The notes under the pieces were generated by a model. The model was not told the DNA's origin and did not search any database. It worked only from the letters and a program-made list of their open reading frames with translations. Of a stretch of 64,000 nucleotides of DNA, positions 12,014 to 24,758 are shown piece after piece. The DNA is taken from positions 60,667 through 124,666 of the forward strand of contig JAIGNY010000150.1 of NCBI GenBank assembly GCA_020152595.1. The letters are read 5' to 3'. The DNA is from Chiridota heheva (lineage: Eukaryota > Echinodermata > Holothuroidea > Apodida > Chiridotidae). Position 1 is the stretch's first letter. Every line of letters starts with the position of its first letter. Made by a program: the position numbers and the translations under genes.

Positions 12014-13304
12014 AGTTTTTTACTAACTTCAACATTTGAGTTTTGACTGCTTTTTATTATGTCAAAATCTGTAAAACATCGTAAACATCATTATAGATAG
12101 CTGTCTCCCCCTTTCTTATGTTTACATGAACCCCCCCCCCCCCCCTTAAAAAAACAAAAAAACTTGAGAGACTTCGTTAGCAAGCACTTAAAAGTAAATA
12201 GGGGACTGACAAATCTGCTGTAACAGCAAAATGTTGAGGGAAAAACTGTATAAAAAGCTGTTGAAATCCGTTTAAATTTCCACTGTAGGCCTCCACAATC
12301 CAGTTTTACGGCAAACGTTTGTTGAAAAACAGTGATTGTCAGCCTTTTCTACACCAGATTAGTAGATCCCAATTCCCGCAAACAAACAAAAATATCTCCA
12401 GAAATACATTTTCAAGAGCTTTAAAATGCACCATTGTATGATGTCGTACCCCCCACAATGTCTGAGATATAACAAGTTATAAATTCACTTCTATTTAACG
12501 AGAGTTCACGTAGAACAGCGAACAGCGGTTCGTCCCGGAAATTGCAAGATCGTGCATTAGATCGAGTCTGTGTTGTAGTATAAGGTTTTTCTTTTATTGT
12601 GTCTAATTACGAGGGGTATTGTTAAAAACAAAGGGTTTAATTAAACAATTAAAAAGGTCTTCAACTACTTGTCATCAAATATTGCGCAATAACAACCCAA
12701 AATTAAAAGTGTTGTAAAATGATCAATTTTCAACCGATGATTGATGGTTTTCTTTTGTTGTATTAATGGTCCATTTGACATTCTGAAGCAATTAAGCACA
12801 CGTTGCCTCTACATGTCGCTGGATTTTTAATGATATTTTCAGTAAAAGACTAGGAGTTGGGTAATTGCTCCCATTGTGACAAATGAATAAGCATATTCTT
12901 CCTAGTCTGAGAAGTCTAGCATAGATACTGCTCATTCTTGCACATCAGAATCTCAAAACCTTTAATTTTCTCTTTGATTTACAGATAGTTCTTTGGTTTA
13001 TTCAGAAGTTAAAAAATAATCCTATCAAAAATAAATAACTGAAGATTCAGAGGAATTCAAAATATATTGATTTATTTATTATCTACTACAGAAGGTTCAC
13101 AAGATTTCAACATTTATTTTTTTCCAATGCTTCATACGAATCAACACCGAATCTGGAACCAAATGTGCTGAAAAATGCAGAGTAAGCAAGAAGTCAAGAA
13201 AAGTAAAGCAGTGTAAGAGTGAGGCCATGCACTTCCGAGTGATAACATTTCTGAGAAAGGTAGCAGATTTTGAATGGACAGAAATCTCTTAAAATCCTCA
13301 TGGT
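12014..13304. other. No gene recognised
   Basis: AT-rich with a poly-C run at 12129-12145. A segment near 12715-12900 weakly resembles 18070-18240 (ATGATCAATTTTCAACCGAT-like start), suggesting an old dispersed repeat. Confidence 0.4.
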
Positions 13305-13842
13305 CAGTTCGGGAGCAGCCCGAAAAACTGGGTACTTTGAAACACCCAAAAAATTGGGTACTTTTATGTATTACGTCATCGCATGAACCTACACATTTGA
13401 CTAGCCCACACTAAACATATGGGGTTTCTCATTTTCCGTTCCGGATTGTCCAAAATTTCAATGGTTATCCTGAAAGTTTGGAGACTGATAGTAAATAGAT
13501 ATTCAAAACTTTTTGCCGTTGCCTTTTGAAATTCACGGCTGCCCTTTTGAGAAAATCAATGAAGTAGATTATGGGCAGTCTGTTTTGTTCATTTTCTCAA
13601 AAAGGCGAGGTTGAATTTCAAAAAGCAGCGGCAATTTTTTTTTAATATCTATTTACTATCCGTCTCCAAACTTTTAGGATAACCATTGAAATTTTGGACA
13701 ATCCGGAACGGAAAATGAGAAGCCCCATATGTTTAGTGTGGGCTAGTCAAATGTGTAGGCTGATGCGATGACGTAATACATCAAAGTACCCAGTTTTTTA
13801 GGTATTTCAAAGTACCCAGTTTTTCGGGTTGCTCCTGAACTG
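13305..13842. mobile_element. 538-bp palindromic (fold-back) element, copy 1
   Basis: Two arms of about 258 bases, inverted around a spacer of some 20 bases centred near 13573. The outer end reads CAGTTCGGGAGCAGCCCGAA and the far end is the complement CGGGTTGCTCCTGAACTG. Each arm contains TATTACGTCATCGCATG and CATTTTCCGTTCCGGATTG. No open frame of note. Same length (538) as copy 2. Flanks here show no clear duplication. Confidence 0.92.
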
Positions 13843-15960
13843 GTAACATCTTAAATTATAACAAGATACAACAATACAATAAAGAATATCAATAATACCA
13901 GATAAACAGAACAGTAAGAATGACCTCAGAATCAATAATTGTGAACTTTTTAACATACTAAGTGGATGACCAGTTGGTCGCCCAGTGAGAAATTATGGTC
14001 GCTTAGTGAACACAATTTTGATACACTGGGCGACTGGGATATTTGGCTCATGATGGCCCTTATCAATCAGAATAGTTTCATTCTGAGGTATGATTATAGC
14101 TAAAATCCCAGAGCTTCTTCACCATGGATTAAGCCTTAAGGGGGCCCCAGGACTCCATGCCAAAAATACGCAGCGCTTCGCGCGCGCATTAATGTGACCC
14201 TCAACAAATCTAGCACCCTGCCCCTTTTTAAATCAAGCCAGGGGTCTGTGTTGATATTCTTACTCAAATCTTACCTTATGAATGATATTCTTAGCAGATA
14301 TAAGCATACAACATTGATAATAATTTGCTAAGTTCTGATATTACTTATTCTTTTTGTGTAACATTTTAAGAGCAACTGCAGATTCTATCACAATTTAGGA
14401 ATTATAGTAGTATTTCCCTTTAGTTTGCGTGTCCCGAAGTGTTGGACATTTGTTAATATTTACCGTCTTCTCTGGTATGTTCTAACTACAGAACTAAAGT
14501 AACAGTTTAATATACTGTAGTCCTACTAAGTTTGTTGGAGTAGTCATGGTCATACTTAGATAATTTCAGACTACTATGAAATATTTGAAGATTATTATGT
14601 CATCTTTGACATCAAAAACAAAACTTCTGTTCTGAAACTGTCATGCAGACGCAATGCAGGCTGCACACTTACAAAATAGTACGACCCTTTACAGCTTTAC
14701 ATTGCATCGTCAGATCGTGGTACTGCTAATGAATGTTGATTATTTGCTACTTTTTCGCAACTTATTTTTTTTGGTCAAAAATGTGCCAATTTACTTTTGG
14801 ATCACAGATGTAACACAAAAAAACATAACATAAACCTGGTATTGGTTTTAAAGATAAGTTTTCAGTGCCCAATCATACACAACGCATTAATATAGACAGT
14901 TTATAAAAAACTTAACTAGTTTAAATTACAACAAAAGTTTAAATTACAACAAAATGTTTTTTTGTTTTAGTTCCACCCATTTTACAGAGTATAATGAGTG
15001 GAACTTATCAAATCGTGCGTGAGCTCTCATATGTGCCTGTGCAATGGTTTGCTTTAAAATGCATCTTCTCCTACGTTTTAACAGTTTTGCTCTTAAAATT
15101 TTGCTGAAAGATATTCTATGTGTTTTTCAATTAAAGCTCCCGAAAGGTTTTACTACAGTGTCAGATTTCATACGTAATGGTGCTAAAAATAGCTAGCTGT
15201 AGACCTAATGCTCCGCGTACCGTACATGGCTAGGTCCTCATGCATTCGGTACATGTGTTTCCTATTAGCACTACGATATTTACTACTTTTATCAAACATA
15301 TCTAAAAAACATATGAAAATGATTCATAGGAGTCGCCATGATTGAATGAGGTTAACAGTCGTTGCATTATATTTTTGATAATTTGAAGCGATTCGACTAT
15401 GTTTGTTTTTTTGTATAATAAAAAGCTGCTATAATTCTATCAATTTGTGTACTGTAGTAGTGCCTTTCATATAAGACCAAAATTATGCGATTTCATGAAA
15501 ATTTGAGTGAATTACGGGATGATAAAAAAATCTACATCGGAGACTTAAAGCCGTGTGAAATTTTTGGGACATGACTTTGTGTTTATGTCAGGAAGTTGGC
15601 ATTAACTCAATTTTCGGCTAAATTTGGTCAACAAATGGTCAATCTTTGCAGAAGTATAACTTATTGTCAATATTGAAAATTTAAAATTTGCTTTTCAATG
15701 ATGCTAATTTATAATTTTTAAAAAGAAAGAAAAGATGAAAAAACACCTAAAAAGATTATAGTCAAAAGACCCCTGAAAGCTGCAGCAGACGGTCAGACTT
15801 GAACCTGGAGTGCTCGCAACGTACTTTTCCTCTGCACCACGTGGTCGTTCAAATAATATAGGTGTGAAATAATTCTTATAGGACTGGAGCATGCCATTAT
15901 TTATATATCAAATGAAAAGAAATTGCAAGCACTTTTGAGTTCTACGTAATGTCTGATGCT
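13843..15960. other. No supported gene
   Basis: AT-rich sequence. A possible tRNA-like relic is on the minus strand at 15783-15852 (see rejected list). The 62-residue minus frame at 15704-15892 overlaps that relic and is not convincing. Confidence 0.4.
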
Positions 15961-15999
15961 GTTTTAAGCTTCAAGAAGGCCCAGGGCCTTTTGTGAGTG

Positions 16000-16090
16000 C
16001 AGTGGGCGGGAGGGGGTTGTGAGAAGGGCTGAGGCGGAGAAAAGGGGGGAGGGGGCGGAGGTTGTGAAGGGGGGTTGTGAAGGGGGAGTT
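16000..16090 (+). repeat. G-rich low-complexity tract
   Basis: Runs of GGGG to GGGGGG separated by TTGTGA or CGGA, with GGTTGTGAAGGGGG repeated three times. Quadruplex-prone by composition. Confidence 0.75.
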
Positions 16091-16124
16091 ATCAATTCTC
16101 GATGAGCCGAGCACGGCGGGTACG

Positions 16125-16590
16125 CTTTACGTACCATCATGAATTTTCTTTATCTATGCATATGATTTGTTAAATAATATCGTTAATGAAAGAAAATGAA
16201 CTTTTGATGAAATAGACTTTATTTTTTAACAATCACTGTGCAGCTATTTAGGGCCTATCTTTTTTTTGGGAGAGTGTAGCAATTCTTGATGAACTGAACC
16301 TATTGCGGGTAGGCCTACGCTGCTACTGTGTTTTTTGGTAACTTTAAACTTTCATCACAATCACTTGTAGCCACCTTGGCCTATGGCCTGTTATTTATTT
16401 AGGTTTTCATGCAAGTGCCAGAGTTTTTATTTATTGATCTACCGAACATTGCAAGTACACTGCTATTGCGTGTGTACCATCATGAATTGTCTTGATCTAT
16501 ATGTATAATTTGTTTAGTTATAATATTGCTGAGAGAAACTTAACTTTTGATTAAAGGAATATATTTTTTATTTCATCGCATTTTTTTTTT
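16125..16590 (+). repeat. Diverged tandem duplication, about 345-base offset
   Basis: The segment with GTACCATCATGAATTTTCTT (about 16131) recurs as GTACCATCATGAATTGTCTT (about 16479). Both are followed by GATCTAT-like, TTTGTTAAATAAT-like and TTTTGAT...TTTATTT stretches. Each copy is preceded by a CAATTCT(C/T)GATGA(G/A)C-type motif. Confidence 0.7.
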
Positions 16591-16599
16591 CCATTTTCA

Positions 16600-19500
16600 T
16601 AAAAAAATATGCATTTTATGCTCATAATTTAAATTTTTTGATTACCATTCATAATGAATTAATTCATTAACTATAGTTAATTACATGTAGTAAATAAATG
16701 TTTGTAATATCGCGACATTCTAATGAAATATTACAAGTTCATTCAAATTGGTTTTAATCAAATTAAATGCATCTAGTTTTAAAAATGTCATAAATAAATA
16801 ATCAAAATGTGTGGAATTTTAATTATTTTTATATAATTATTAATGAATTGTTTAATTATGTGTTTGTTTGTCTTCTTATTTAAATTATACACACAGTTTA
16901 GCTAGAAACTTACAACCGTTAGCTTAACTATTTATTTGAAGCACACTGAAATAATTTCAGATTTGCACATTTTGACCCAATCAGTGAATTGTCTCACTTT
17001 TTGTCAATGTTAATTAATTATTTAGGTCATTAATTAGACTTTCCCTTTTGTTTATTAGGTCCTTAGATGTTAATTCTATACATGGCTAAAACATTTACTA
17101 AAAAAACAGCTTATTTAGTTTCAAAACTGCATTTAACTCAAATGTAGCAAATTTTACATTAAAACACATTTGTCCAACTTTTCCAAATTAGTGTATGTTA
17201 TGGTTTGTTTATACTTTAACTATGTCAATTAATTCTTTAACGATGTCATATTATCAATCATTTTTTTTTTAAATTGGAAGAGAATATTGTACAGAACAAG
17301 AAAATATTTGATAGCAGTGGTAAAGTAACATGTGTAAACATTTATTATGCTTCCAAAATGCTTGATTCTTTAAAATTGACCAAGATTTGGCCAAATTTGG
17401 TTGTCATGGAAACGATCATCTACAACTAAGAGGTAAACAAATTTAAGCTCAAAATGAGTAGACTTCAAGAAAATCTTTAAATTACATTTTTCAAGATCAA
17501 ATATGACAAAAATAATATTGCTTTTAAAATAAAACCAGTCAGTTGGTTTTTGCACTGCCATGGGTTGAGCTATAACAGCATTGATGTCTAGTTTGTTTGT
17601 TCCAAAAACAATTTTATTAAAATTCTGGCATGTTTAAAAGTTAAGCACTTAGGTCTGTAGGTAGAGCTGTTTTACCGAACTAATTCGAAGCATACTCTTT
17701 ATCGTTATCTGGCTCAGACCCCTAGCTTTGCTGTTTCACAGGGGCAGCCTGCCCGGTCCTTTGAAGTAAAATATACTTGTAGTCCAAGTCAAAAGTTTAA
17801 AACTTTACGAATGGGTAGGTGAAAAGCTTTATGTAATTTGTTATATTTCTTTTATAAATTTCAGTTCTTGAAAATGAGGACAAAGTCTATTCCTGCTAGA
17901 TTATGGTTAAGGGTATGGTCAACACTTAAAAACGTTTGGTTAGAATTCCTTTCCATTGCTCACAAATGTGTGACAATGAAATAAAATACAAAAGAAAGGG
18001 GTTACATAAGGAAATAGGAATTTCTGCCCACTCTTACATCAGAAGAGGAACATGATAAGGAACGCAAATTTGCATATTGTCAATTTTTAACCGATTTGGA
18101 TGATTTGTTTTTTTGCTATTTTTCATGGATTTAAAAGCAATTTAGCATAAGTTGCTGCTACACATCCGTATATCTTTAAAGAAGCACTTATACATATGAA
18201 GGGTTTAATGCATTGCTTATTTGTGATGAAGTTGAAACCAGACTTACATTTGAACCAAAAGAGGTCAATAAATTGTACTATCAAAATAAAGTATTTTCTT
18301 TGACTTTTCTTAAGTGTTATGTGAATGTTTGTATTTGTGTACCATTTATCGCCTAATTATTTATCTGTAAATTCATCTGCCTCAAACAAGGATAGACATA
18401 CCAGCTTTGTATATATTTTGTGTTTTAGATTACTGCAGATCCGATGGAACCACTTTTTTAATTGAAATAGCAGACAAGCTTATTGTAACAGTCCTACAAG
18501 GTGCATATGAATGTCCTGCATTCGCAAAGTAATGGGTTGTGTAACACTAAACCAATCCAATAGTTTGGGGACTCTGGTTGAGGACTCTCTAGTACTGTGG
18601 TGGTGCTACTTTTGGTTATTTATTGGGTTATACCCCTCATGTAAAGCCTTACATAAGACCCTGTATTAAACATTCAGCCTTTTATGAAAACGATTAATTC
18701 ACACCGAAGAAGGGATGGAATTGGTGAATGGAATATTTGCAGTGAATTAAAATAGCTCGATTTCTGTTTGGAACTTGGAAGCACCTTGGATCATTCCAAT
18801 TATCTTCAAGCACATCCAGATGAAAACAGTATCACAACATTGACAGACTGACAGTTAGTGACAAGGAGACGCGGCCGGCACAGCCTTTTGACTACATCAC
18901 TTGTTTGCCTTTATAGTCATTGATTTCTCTATCATTTTACTCCTCTCAGGCCTTTCTGATGATTGTTTGCGATAGGTTGCCCAGCCCTCATAATAGTGCT
19001 TTAAAATTATAGGTTATCCGAGCTCCCGTGGTGAGAACTGCTTCTAAACGGTGTTATACCCCTTACGTGCGACAATTCATGATCTTCTATTGGTCAAGAG
19101 TTTAATTCTCCAATGGATTGCTTAGTGACAGTGCCCTTCATGTCCCATCCTATTCACTCCCAACTGACAGTTTGCCCCACATTGCACAGAAGAACCACTT
19201 GAATTCATGACAGACGGACAGACTTATTTAAAGCGGTAATGTTAATTCAACCAAGTTTGGAGTTCCATGTTACACGGGTGAGTTATAAATGTTTCAGAGG
19301 TAAACATTCCTACCAGGTATGTAACAACATGGTTGGTAAGGTGCAGAGACGTCACTATAAGGGGTTGGAACGGGGTTAGGGTATCTCCCCCAAAATGGGA
19401 CGCCAGTTGGAAAATTAAAATGGCAGTTGGAAATCCAACCGTTCCTTTTCGGGGAACCCTCATAAATCCACCTGGTTGGAAACTGATGCCTCAACCCGCT

Positions 19501-19822
19501 CCCCCTCCCCCTCCTTGTCACCACCACCACCATTCGGGAAATCCTGAGCCCAATCAGAATACCCTGGTGACGTTCTTGGTAAGGAGACACAAGTGACTTG
19601 GAGTTAAAAGTGCCAGCATATAATGTTTGTGCTTCTATTCCCAGGGTCTCTAACCAATGAAGTACCACTTTTAATGGGTAAACCTTATATCATGCCAATG
19701 TGATTAAAGTGTCTGTGTACATCTCAACGTAAATGTAAGCGGCTCAAGCAATGTCATGTTGCAAATATTTGGACAAAGGTCTTAAACACAATATCTCCCA
19801 TCGACGGTAGCTGCACCACTGA
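16600..19822. other. Gene-poor AT-rich stretch
   Basis: Several poly-T runs and long AT-rich intervals. Open frames at 17370-17561 and 19242-19668 lack domain matches, splice sites and codon bias. Nothing else recognised. Confidence 0.4.
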
Positions 19823-20007
19823 TTGTGGTGTAGCCAGCATTACAAAAGTGAGGGGGTCCAAGACCCCCTGCAAAGACAAAGTGTTCAAATTTAGCCCAAT
19901 CCTGAAAACAATTTTGAAAAGCGAAATATATATAAACAATTATTGCGATTTTTGAAAATTTCCTGTAAAAAGAAGTCTCCCCTCATTCACCCCGTGGCTA
20001 CACCACT
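19823..20007 (+). mobile_element. Short hAT-like non-autonomous element (candidate)
   Basis: Left end GTGGTGTAGCCAGC and right end GTGGCTACACCACT are inverted and resemble CAGTGGYGTAGCCA termini common in hAT elements. The inside carries GAGGGGGTCCAAGACCCCCT. The flanking 8 bases do not clearly match, so this is a candidate only. Confidence 0.4.
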
Positions 20008-20680
20008 CTTGAAGTCCCATGCTATGTATATGAGAATAGCTGCAAATTAAAAAAATCAACATATTTTGGGAGCCCGCCTCTACAAAGTGATGTGTTCTAA
20101 ATAATTCAACAAGGGGGTTCCAATTAAACAGTGCTGGACCTGTTGAGGGGGGAGAGGTGGGGGGCGTTCATAATGAAAAAATGTTTAACTTTTGCCACAA
20201 AATACAAAAAAAAGGAATAGATATATAAACAAGTCATGTTCCAAGCGAAATATGAAAGCTGTCAAGGTTTTTGGGGCCCCAGAGCCCTCTTACTAAATTT
20301 GAAAAAATTGTGTTCGATTGTTGGCTGATAGGAATAAAAAACAAAATGACCAAATTTGTAATAAATGTTACCTCATATTATTAAATTAGGTAAATTGGTT
20401 CCATAAGATACTTATGGGCCCTACTTATCTAACTAAACTTGACAGTTATACTAATTTGGAGGTATCTAGCTTTCCAAGAGCTAAAGCTGATATGACGGGT
20501 ACACATTTCGAAATTAGGTATTAAGTTACTCTTAAAAATCACAAAATATACTCTTTTCTCTTGATATACATTCAAATCTAAGAGCATTTTGTAAACCTCG
20601 AGCGTTTTATTTCCCCTCCAATAGCATCAGCTGTTCTTGAGAGGCAGGAGCGCTGTAGATAGTCTATTGGTGTAGTACAT
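20008..20680. other. No gene recognised
   Basis: AT-rich, with GGGGGCTTC-type and GGGGCCCCAGAGCCC repeat-like patches of a kind common in dispersed repeats, but no bounded element that I can define. Confidence 0.4.
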
Positions 20681-20720
20681 CCGTTTTACGGACATACACT
20701 CAATGCGCATGCGTCATAAT

Positions 20721-20886
20721 CTCTCTCTCTCTCGGTGCCGGGTCTGGAACAGACATTGGCGATCATGGCCCTCCAGTCACTTCTTTTTAGAGCTAAATGC
20801 ATCACGATGTTACTCGTATTCATCCGCCCTTTAACAGGTTTTATTTTTGGTCCTGCTGGGGATCCACTACCCTCTTCATCCAGCAA
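20721..20886 (-). pseudogene. 3' end of a LINE (RTE-like), with (GA)n tail, copy 1
   Basis: On the minus strand the frame ends MHLALKRSDWRAMIANVCSR, resembling the last residues of RTE-type reverse transcriptase proteins (ALDR..WR..V..VC). A (GA)n run then follows, such as LINEs use as a 3' tail. Positions 20742-20806 are identical to 21876-21940. The remainder of the element is missing, as in 5'-truncated insertions. Family assignment is tentative. Confidence 0.5.
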
Positions 20887-21240
20887 GCTGAATCATGGGG
20901 GAGCCAATTTAGTCGCCAACCACTCGACCTATGGACATGTAGTACTGGTTACATGGTTACCAGTAGCAGTTTAGGACTGGCATGACCTGAGTTTAGGACT
21001 GACCTGATATTGCTTCAACAACAATTAAAGTTAAATTTAATAAAAATTAATACAACACTGCACGGCGCTTATGTATTTCCTTTGTTTTATTTTCCATTCA
21101 TCGTTTATTTTCTAAATCATTTATAAAAGGAATAAATAATATACAAATGCCTCATAATGTATCAATAAATGCTTAAGTCTAATGAAGATAAATGAAATAA
21201 GAAATGGAAATGAATGTTATAGAACTAATTAAACTTAATA

Positions 21241-21745
21241 TGTAATGATTTTTTTTCTCTCATAGTTTACAGATATATTTCATGTGCAATGTAAGCTGCT
21301 GCTATTTTACTGAGGCTACTACAGAAATCAAACATACCCAAAGAAGATCTAGCACGAGAGTTAAGTATAATGTAGATAAGAAATGAAAATGGCAATGAAT
21401 AATATTTAATAGAATGAATTTGAAATGTAATGATTTCCTGTTCTCTCATATTTCATACATATATTTCATGTGTAATGGAGGCTGCTGCTACCTTAATGAG
21501 GCTGCTACAGAATTGGACCATGCCCACAGGAGATCTACCATTAGAGTTAGGTATAATGTAGATAAATAAGTAATACGAATTAAAATGGAAATTAATGACA
21601 TAAAACAACATGAATTTGATATGTAATGATTTCTCTTCTCTCATATTTTACAGATATTTTATCTAAACTCGAGGCTACTGCTTCTTTATTGGGGCTACTA
21701 CATAATTGAGACCATACCCACCGAAGATATACCATGAGAGTAATT
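21241..21745 (+). repeat. Three tandem copies of a 185-196 base repeat
   Basis: Units start TGTAATGATT at 21241, 21426 and 21622. They share TCTCTCATA, GGCTGCTGCTA, GAGGCTACTACAGAA, GAAGATCTA and AATGTAGATAA. The last copy is more diverged. The array lies between two LINE 3' ends. Confidence 0.85.
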
Positions 21746-21842
21746 GCATCGAAACAAGAAATGACTATGTGAGAAGATCAGCAGAATTGATGACACAGAA
21801 TACAGCTACATAAGAAAAGAACGTCAATACACCTGATATTGT

Positions 21843-21990
21843 CTCTCTCTCTCTCTCTCTCTCTCTAGGTGCTGAGTCTGGAACAGACATTGGCGATCAT
21901 GGCCCTCCAGTCACTTCTTTTTAGAGCTAAATGCATCACGCTGTTACTCTTATTCTGTGTTCGGAGCGTCATGATTATACATGGGAGAAA
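21843..21990 (-). pseudogene. 3' end of a LINE (RTE-like), with (GA)n tail, copy 2
   Basis: Same minus-strand terminal peptide MHLALKRSDWRAMIANVCSR as the copy at 20721, followed by a 26-base (GA)n tail (21843-21868). Sequence beyond about 21955 differs from copy 1, so the two truncation points or ages differ. Confidence 0.5.
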
Positions 21991-24590
21991 ATACAGCAGT
22001 GGTTTCCCCTTGCCTTCTGCCGGTTTGCATACAGTTTTATTTGATAGCCTGTTAATTATAATCATGGCGTCCAATTCAGACGCCAGCGGGTCTAATCGAA
22101 TTGTGATAGAACTTTTCTTAGGCATTTGGTTTGTGATTTGTCCTAAGATGAATTATATTTTTTTATAGTAACAACATTTGGTTTTACTTCACAAATTGGT
22201 AAGTTTTTTTCTCTCGTAGTTTCCATCTTTTTTTGTATCGGTCGGTTGTCAATTTTATCACGGTTTTTTACCTTCCATAGGCTGTTGTGCGAAAAGTAGT
22301 ACTCACATTGTGACATAAAACGATGTCATTAAATCTTAAAAGTCGTATCTTTTATCGTGCTTTCATACAATAAACATGTGTTCTTCGGTTTTAGAGCAAA
22401 TTGTTCTGTTCTACAACAGAGATTAAATGGAAATTCATCCCTCAAATTTATATTCATTGTCTCGTGATTTTGATTAAAGTTTTCGGGTCAATCGAGGTGA
22501 TGTTTTCGACTGGTAATGGTCATATTGCAAGGCCATGTTCCCAGCTGTTATTGTACTTCACGATAAAGTACTATCGTATTGCCACATTTCATAGCAGTAA
22601 TATCGAGGTACTTAAAATCCAGAATAATGGCGAACAATATCACCTGATCATCGGTAATATCACCTGATCATCCGTCAGTAATTAGACACGAATTGTATAG
22701 CTTTGTTTTTTTGCTCGTTGGAATTGTACCTGGTGAATTATATATGCCTTCGGCTATGTCCTATATAGCTTAGGTAAAATGAATCTTTTGTAGTTCAATA
22801 TGTGAACCTTGACTTCTGTTATTATATTTTGCGTATCGATTGTTTTACATTATATTGTCATTATACATTTTACATTATATTGTAAACGCTTGAAAGATTT
22901 CGAAATATAAGTGGAGGGAAAAGAAAAGATGAAAGGCAAAATTTACGTGTTTTTTTTTGTATAATTAATTTTTGTTTGATTATTAAAATAAGGTATGACA
23001 TGCAATTTTACAAGAGCAGAGCATGCTTTGTGCAGTAAAAGAAAAATTGTGTTTTGCTTTAAAGAAATACACAAAATATTGTCTTGGATCTGCCTTTAGG
23101 ACATCACATTACAAGCGCGTAGAAAGTGTGTGGGATAAGGGGGGGGGGGGGCTAGGGGCTTTATCCCCAGTCAAAAATGTGAGGGACAGAAGTATTCTTC
23201 CGCCACTTAAGCCCCCCCCCGACCCCCTACCCCCTCCCGACACACACACACACACACTTTTCAGGGAAGAAAACCCCTTATTGGGCTTTTTTGTACCCTC
23301 TTTGAAATATATCAACCTGTTCGGCTCTTCTTCTTCTGATTTATTTGATAATAACTTATAATACTCTCGGTCCGATTTAGTTTCCCCAATTATAATCATT
23401 TGAATTGACCACACTAGGCCGTGAAATGTAGCATTACATTGTATACACCGACGTAGCGCCTGCGAATGTGTAACATACAGCATGCATTTAGAACGTGTAC
23501 ATGCAGTTGACAGGTCACTGCAGTGCGAGCGTTATGTACTGCCACGTACTTTAATAATAACTTCCCACAATCGTGAAAATAAATGCGACAAAAAAGAGAC
23601 TTTTGAATGATGAGGGATGTTAAGGTTCGTGGTAAATAAAATTTTCGGCCTCCCCCCTTCCCCTCCCCAAGAAAAAAATCTTTCTACGTCCTTGTCACAT
23701 TGTATACTGCAAGGTCACTTTTCAACACATTTAAAAAATCTTTGAAATACAATCACTTTAAAGGGAATAAGAAATCAAGATGGTTTTCACACCAATTTGT
23801 TTCTCATGAGTATATTCCTTTTAATAAGATCACCTGATCACACACATTTAAATTGGACTTACCACACCCGTACACCAGTAACTCATAATCCAGGGCCTCC
23901 CTAAACGACTTGAGGATTCCTTGAATTCGAAATTCACCATTTTGTTCCACTCACTAATGGTTTTCTATTGGTCTAGAATGCCAATTTTTGAAAACATGAA
24001 TATTCAGTGCAACAGTCTGGTCCACGCTCCCGCTCTGGGGGGTCTACTGATTGGGAGATCGAGACATGCACAGTGAACATTTATTTAAATTGTTGCTAAA
24101 AAGTTTAATCGGTAAAATTTGTTTGCTTTTCAGATTCTGTAATTCTAAAGTTGTATACGTTGCAAATGATATTGAAATGAATATTTCTGTATAACCTGAG
24201 CTTTTGCTGGTGACTGAAATGTTAAAATCTGCACTTCAGAAACTATTGAAATGAATCCTGAAGATTACTTAAAAGTTTCTTGGGGAAATTAAAATTTACG
24301 CTAATGAAAATGGAGAAAATAATTTTCTCGTTCTGTTGCACCAATACATATTTCGCATACATATTTCCTACCTTTGGCTTAAACCTATTTTACTGTTATG
24401 TATTGCTCTGAGAGAGATTTGGAAAGATGCATTGTGGGTTATAATGACAAAAATCTTCCGTTTGTGGACTGAGCTGTTGAAGGAAATTCCTTGTGGCATC
24501 CATCTGTTCGTTGTTCTTGGTTTTTTGTTTTATAATTTGACAGCGTAGTTTTATCAGATGATTTTTTCTTTTCGCGTTGTGACGTGTTGG
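21991..24590. other. Gene-poor stretch; contains likely 3' region of the transporter gene at its right end
   Basis: An 18-base direct duplication AATATCACCTGATCATC occurs at about 22635 and 22653. There are poly-G/poly-C and (CA)n patches at 23137-23260. Frames at 22401-22667 and 23023-23483 have no recognisable content. Sequence below 24625 may be 3' UTR of the minus-strand transporter. Confidence 0.4.
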
Positions 24591-24624
24591 GTTTAATAAA
24601 ACATACGTCTCTTCTTTCATACCG

Positions 24625-24758
24625 TCATTCTTCACTGCATTCAGAAACAGAACAATCAAAGATATACCACACGACGGATATCAAAACTCCAATACCGCTC
24701 AGCATGGCAAACACGATAAAAACCCAATAGTACGTTCCACTCACATCATAAAGGAAAC
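24625..24758 (-). CDS. SLC16-like transporter, last coding exon
   Basis: The acceptor is TTTCATTTACAG. The exon encodes residue 469 (split Gly) to 512, starting GFLYDVSGTYYWVF, which fits helix 12 of the family (G.LyD....Y...F), then a short acidic tail SECSEE and TGA. A variant polyadenylation signal ATTAAA lies at 24597-24592 on the minus strand, and an AATAAA at 24085-24080. Which is used cannot be told from sequence. Confidence 0.85.

Noticed and set aside
15783-15852. tRNA-like sequence on the minus strand (GGTTCAAGTCT box B, GTGGTGCAGAGG box A-like, a TGC anticodon-like loop)
   Set aside because: The T stem does not pair and the acceptor stem is absent. At best a decayed tRNA or SINE head.
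19294-19668. 124-residue minus-strand frame and the overlapping 87-residue plus-strand frame
   Set aside because: Mutually overlapping, no recognisable domain and no splice signals.
24396-24659. An 87-residue minus-strand open frame
   Set aside because: It overlaps the last transporter exon in another frame and the probable 3' UTR.
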